Made by a program: the position numbers and the translations under genes. Below are positions 13,352-15,188 of a stretch of DNA of 15,188 bases, in pieces. This DNA is from Thermoplasmata archaeon. GTDB taxonomy: Archaea > Thermoplasmatota > E2 > UBA202 > JdFR-43. The notes beneath the pieces are model-generated. The model was not told where the DNA came from. It did not search any database and saw only the letters and a list, made by a program, of their open reading frames with translations. Numbering within the stretch: position 1 is the first letter of the stretch; every line of letters starts with the position of its first letter. The DNA lies in NCBI GenBank assembly GCA_021162305.1, contig JAGGYX010000091.1:1-15188 (forward strand), given 5' to 3'.

Positions 13352-15188
13352 AGAAAGTTAAATCAATGTGGCTCCAATCATCAAAATCATTTCTTCCATG
13401 GCTGCCATCAGAATAATCAACGAGCTGGAATGCGTAGCGATAATTCAGGCAGCTTTTGTAATTGCGATAAATCCAGTAGCCTCGCATCCATGGAGCATTG
13501 CAGCTTTCATTGTCAATGCCAGCAAAAGTATATTCAAATAAGCCGAGAGTGTGACCAAGTTCATGCATGGAAAGACTTGCGTATGCTTTTATTCTTGCTT
13601 TTCCAACTCTCCATTCATTTATGTATTTGCCACCAAGCATGAATGAATCAAGATTATCCCAGCCAACAAAAGCGTGTCCACCTCTTGGAAAAGAGCTTAA
13701 TTTTCCTATAACCTCGTAGTGGAAAATGCCGTGTTTTATGTTATCAATATCATCATCCAGAAAATATTTCCAGTAAATTTTCTTCAGATCATTATAATAA
13801 AGACGCTCCTTCATAGGAATCTCATCATCAATAAAAACATGTATGATTATGTTATGGGCAGCGAAGGCATTGCATAGCATTTCAACGCTTTCATTTGAAG
13901 GCTTATAATCATGCATATAATCAATTTCAAGAAAAATATCTTTGGCAAGTGGATCAGAAAGATTTTTTGTCATATAATATTCCTGCAAATCTGTTAAGCC
14001 ATCTTTGTCATAATCAATGGAATGATTATCCCATTTTAATGGATTGAATCCATATTTATCTTCCCACCAGAATGGTATGCCATCGTTATCAGAATCTTCC
14101 ATTGCATTGTCTGCATATGGACTTGTATGATATATGTTGCTCTCTTCCCAGTATGTTAAGCCATCACCATCATAATCATTATATGTGATATCAAACCATA
14201 TCTCATAGTTTTTAAATATGATGTGTCCGTAGCCATCGCTGTCGCCAAGCCAGTCATCTCCATACCAGTTGCCAGTTGCCAAATCATAATGTATGCTTTT
14301 TCTCTCACCATCAATGCTTATTTCTATTTCTACAATTTGCTTGCTATCATTAACATTTTGAATTGCCTTCCAATCTGGTCGCACATCTCCTTTAAATATA
14401 CTCTCATTTTCCTTTCCGTCAATGCTTATTTTAACTTTATATGCTTTGCCATCCATACTCCTTACTCTTTTAACAACAAAAATTGTTTTTATATCCACCA
14501 ATGGGTCAAAATCATCCTCGCTAATTTCATTAAATGAATGTTCTGGATGATGTAAAAGAATGCTCTTTCTCACCTTTCTTTTCTCCGTGTCATTTTCTTC
14601 AATTTTGTTTATCGGTTTCATTATCCATGGAGTCTTCAGCACAATACTTTTTTCATTTTTTATTTTTGATGGAAAAACCGAACCCCAATAATTGTGGCGA
14701 GCATCACAATAAGAAAATTTTGCATGCAGATTATACATTTTATTTCTCAGGTCATTATAGTTAAAATGCATTTTTCTGCACTTTGTTGTCTCAATCCCAA
14801 ATCTATTATTATAAATGATTGAGCCATAAATATCACAATTTCTGCAATTTTCATATTCCACTCCATACCTCATATCATGCAATCTCGTCTTTTCTATGGT
14901 GTTATTCTCGCAATTCATCATCCTGATACCAAAGCTTATGTAACTAATGTCACAATTCCTTATTGTATTGCCACTCGATGAAAGCATAAAAATGGCACAC
15001 TCATTATTATTATTTTTATAGAAATTGCATCCTTCTATTGTATTGCCCGAAGCATTCTCCATATACACGGCGACGCCGCAGGAGCTGGCAACATCGTTCA
15101 GAACTAAATTTGATTGACCATAGCATTCAATGGCTATTCCACACTTATAAAAATTGCATGATGAAATTATGCTGTTATTCGCTATAAC
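13326..15188 (-). CDS. Secreted beta-helix / calcium-repeat / metzincin protease, 5' end beyond window
   Basis: The frame is open to the right edge, giving 620 visible residues with no N-terminus. Residues 1-175 are a right-handed parallel beta-helix (PbH1/NosD-like) with recurring GNTI/NCxI units and a closing HNYWGS. About 225-335 is a beta-rich region with WYGDDWLGDSDGYG. About 337-400 holds thrombospondin-type-3-like Asp-rich calcium motifs (DYDGDG, DSDNDG, DYDKDG). About 415-620 is a zinc protease domain with HELGHTLGLFE (His542, Glu543, His546, Gly549). The third metzincin ligand position is Glu552 instead of His or Asp, and the Met-turn site reads SCLNY, with Leu581 for Met. A conserved-looking DYSDG and DFDDWSHIDL close the domain. 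It is presumably exported and may process surface proteins or glycopolymers. It overlaps the convergent AbrB-type gene by 26 nt. Confidence 0.85.
   Translation of the reverse strand, partial: VIANNSIISSCNFYKCGIAIECYGQSNLVLNDVASSCGVAVYMENASGNTIEGCNFYKNNNNECAIFMLSSSGNTIRNCDISYISFGIRMMNCENNTIEKTRLHDMRYGVEYENCRNCDIYGSIIYNNRFGIETTKCRKMHFNYNDLRNKMYNLHAKFSYCDARHNYWGSVFPSKIKNEKSIVLKTPWIMKPINKIEENDTEKRKVRKSILLHHPEHSFNEISEDDFDPLVDIKTIFVVKRVRSMDGKAYKVKISIDGKENESIFKGDVRPDWKAIQNVNDSKQIVEIEISIDGERKSIHYDLATGNWYGDDWLGDSDGYGHIIFKNYEIWFDITYNDYDGDGLTYWEESNIYHTSPYADNAMEDSDNDGIPFWWEDKYGFNPLKWDNHSIDYDKDGLTDLQEYYMTKNLSDPLAKDIFLEIDYMHDYKPSNESVEMLCNAFAAHNIIIHVFIDDEIPMKERLYYNDLKKIYWKYFLDDDIDNIKHGIFHYEVIGKLSSFPRGGHAFVGWDNLDSFMLGGKYINEWRVGKARIKAYASLSMHELGHTLGLFEYTFAGIDNESCNAPWMRGYWIYRNYKSCLNYRYAFQLVDYSDGSHGRNDFDDWSHIDLTFFKDSYYYS

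Noticed and set aside
1..15188. CRISPR array, rRNA, integrase or attachment site at the tRNA
   Set aside because: No regularly spaced repeats, rRNA or integrase-like protein were seen, and no second copy of the tRNA 3' end was noticed by eye.

Overview
This AT-rich, very gene-dense window looks archaeal, probably from a euryarchaeote of the Thermoplasmata type. The group placement is inference; the archaeal call is firmer. It rests on TATA boxes sitting 18-22 nt upstream of most start codons with no Shine-Dalgarno (leaderless transcripts), a geranylgeranyl-reductase-type flavoprotein, an archaetidylserine-synthase-like protein, a tRNA-Phe without encoded CCA, and families typical of archaeal surface biology.

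Layout. 1-217: 3' tail of an IS4/IS5-superfamily transposase, then a hairpin. 218-1245 (-): geranylgeranyl-reductase-like gene broken by a one-base frameshift. 1294-1821 (+): macrodomain protein, divergent from the reductase and apparently sharing one TATA box with it. 1811-7257 (-): four genes in a row, transcribed from a polysaccharide flippase through a secreted M14 zinc carboxypeptidase and a secreted metallophosphatase to a PrsW-type membrane protease. The two secreted enzymes carry the same C-terminal beta module. 7258-7509: promoters plus a degraded coding remnant. 7510-8914 (+): [2Fe-2S] BFD-like small subunit overlapping a DAO-type flavoprotein, a likely dye-linked amine/amino-acid dehydrogenase. 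8951-9945 (+): a winged-helix regulator whose stop codon lies inside tRNA-Phe(GAA), then an archaetidylserine synthase starting 5 nt after the tRNA. 9932-13015 (-): HAE3/MMPL-type RND exporter. 13103-13351 (+): small AbrB-type DNA-binding protein. 13326-15188 (-): incomplete secreted beta-helix / calcium-repeat / metzincin protease running off the right edge.

Themes. Much of the window concerns the cell surface and membrane: lipid saturation and head groups, glycan export, secreted hydrolases, membrane proteolysis and RND export. Packing is extreme: all three convergent gene pairs overlap at their 3' ends by 11-26 nt, and a protein gene overlaps a tRNA. The observations most worth following are the paired C-terminal module of the adjacent secreted enzymes, the regulator-tRNA-lipid-synthase nesting (tRNA maturation should cut off the regulator's stop codon and create the 5' end of the synthase mRNA), the unusual metzincin active site, and the frameshifted reductase beside the insertion-sequence remnant.
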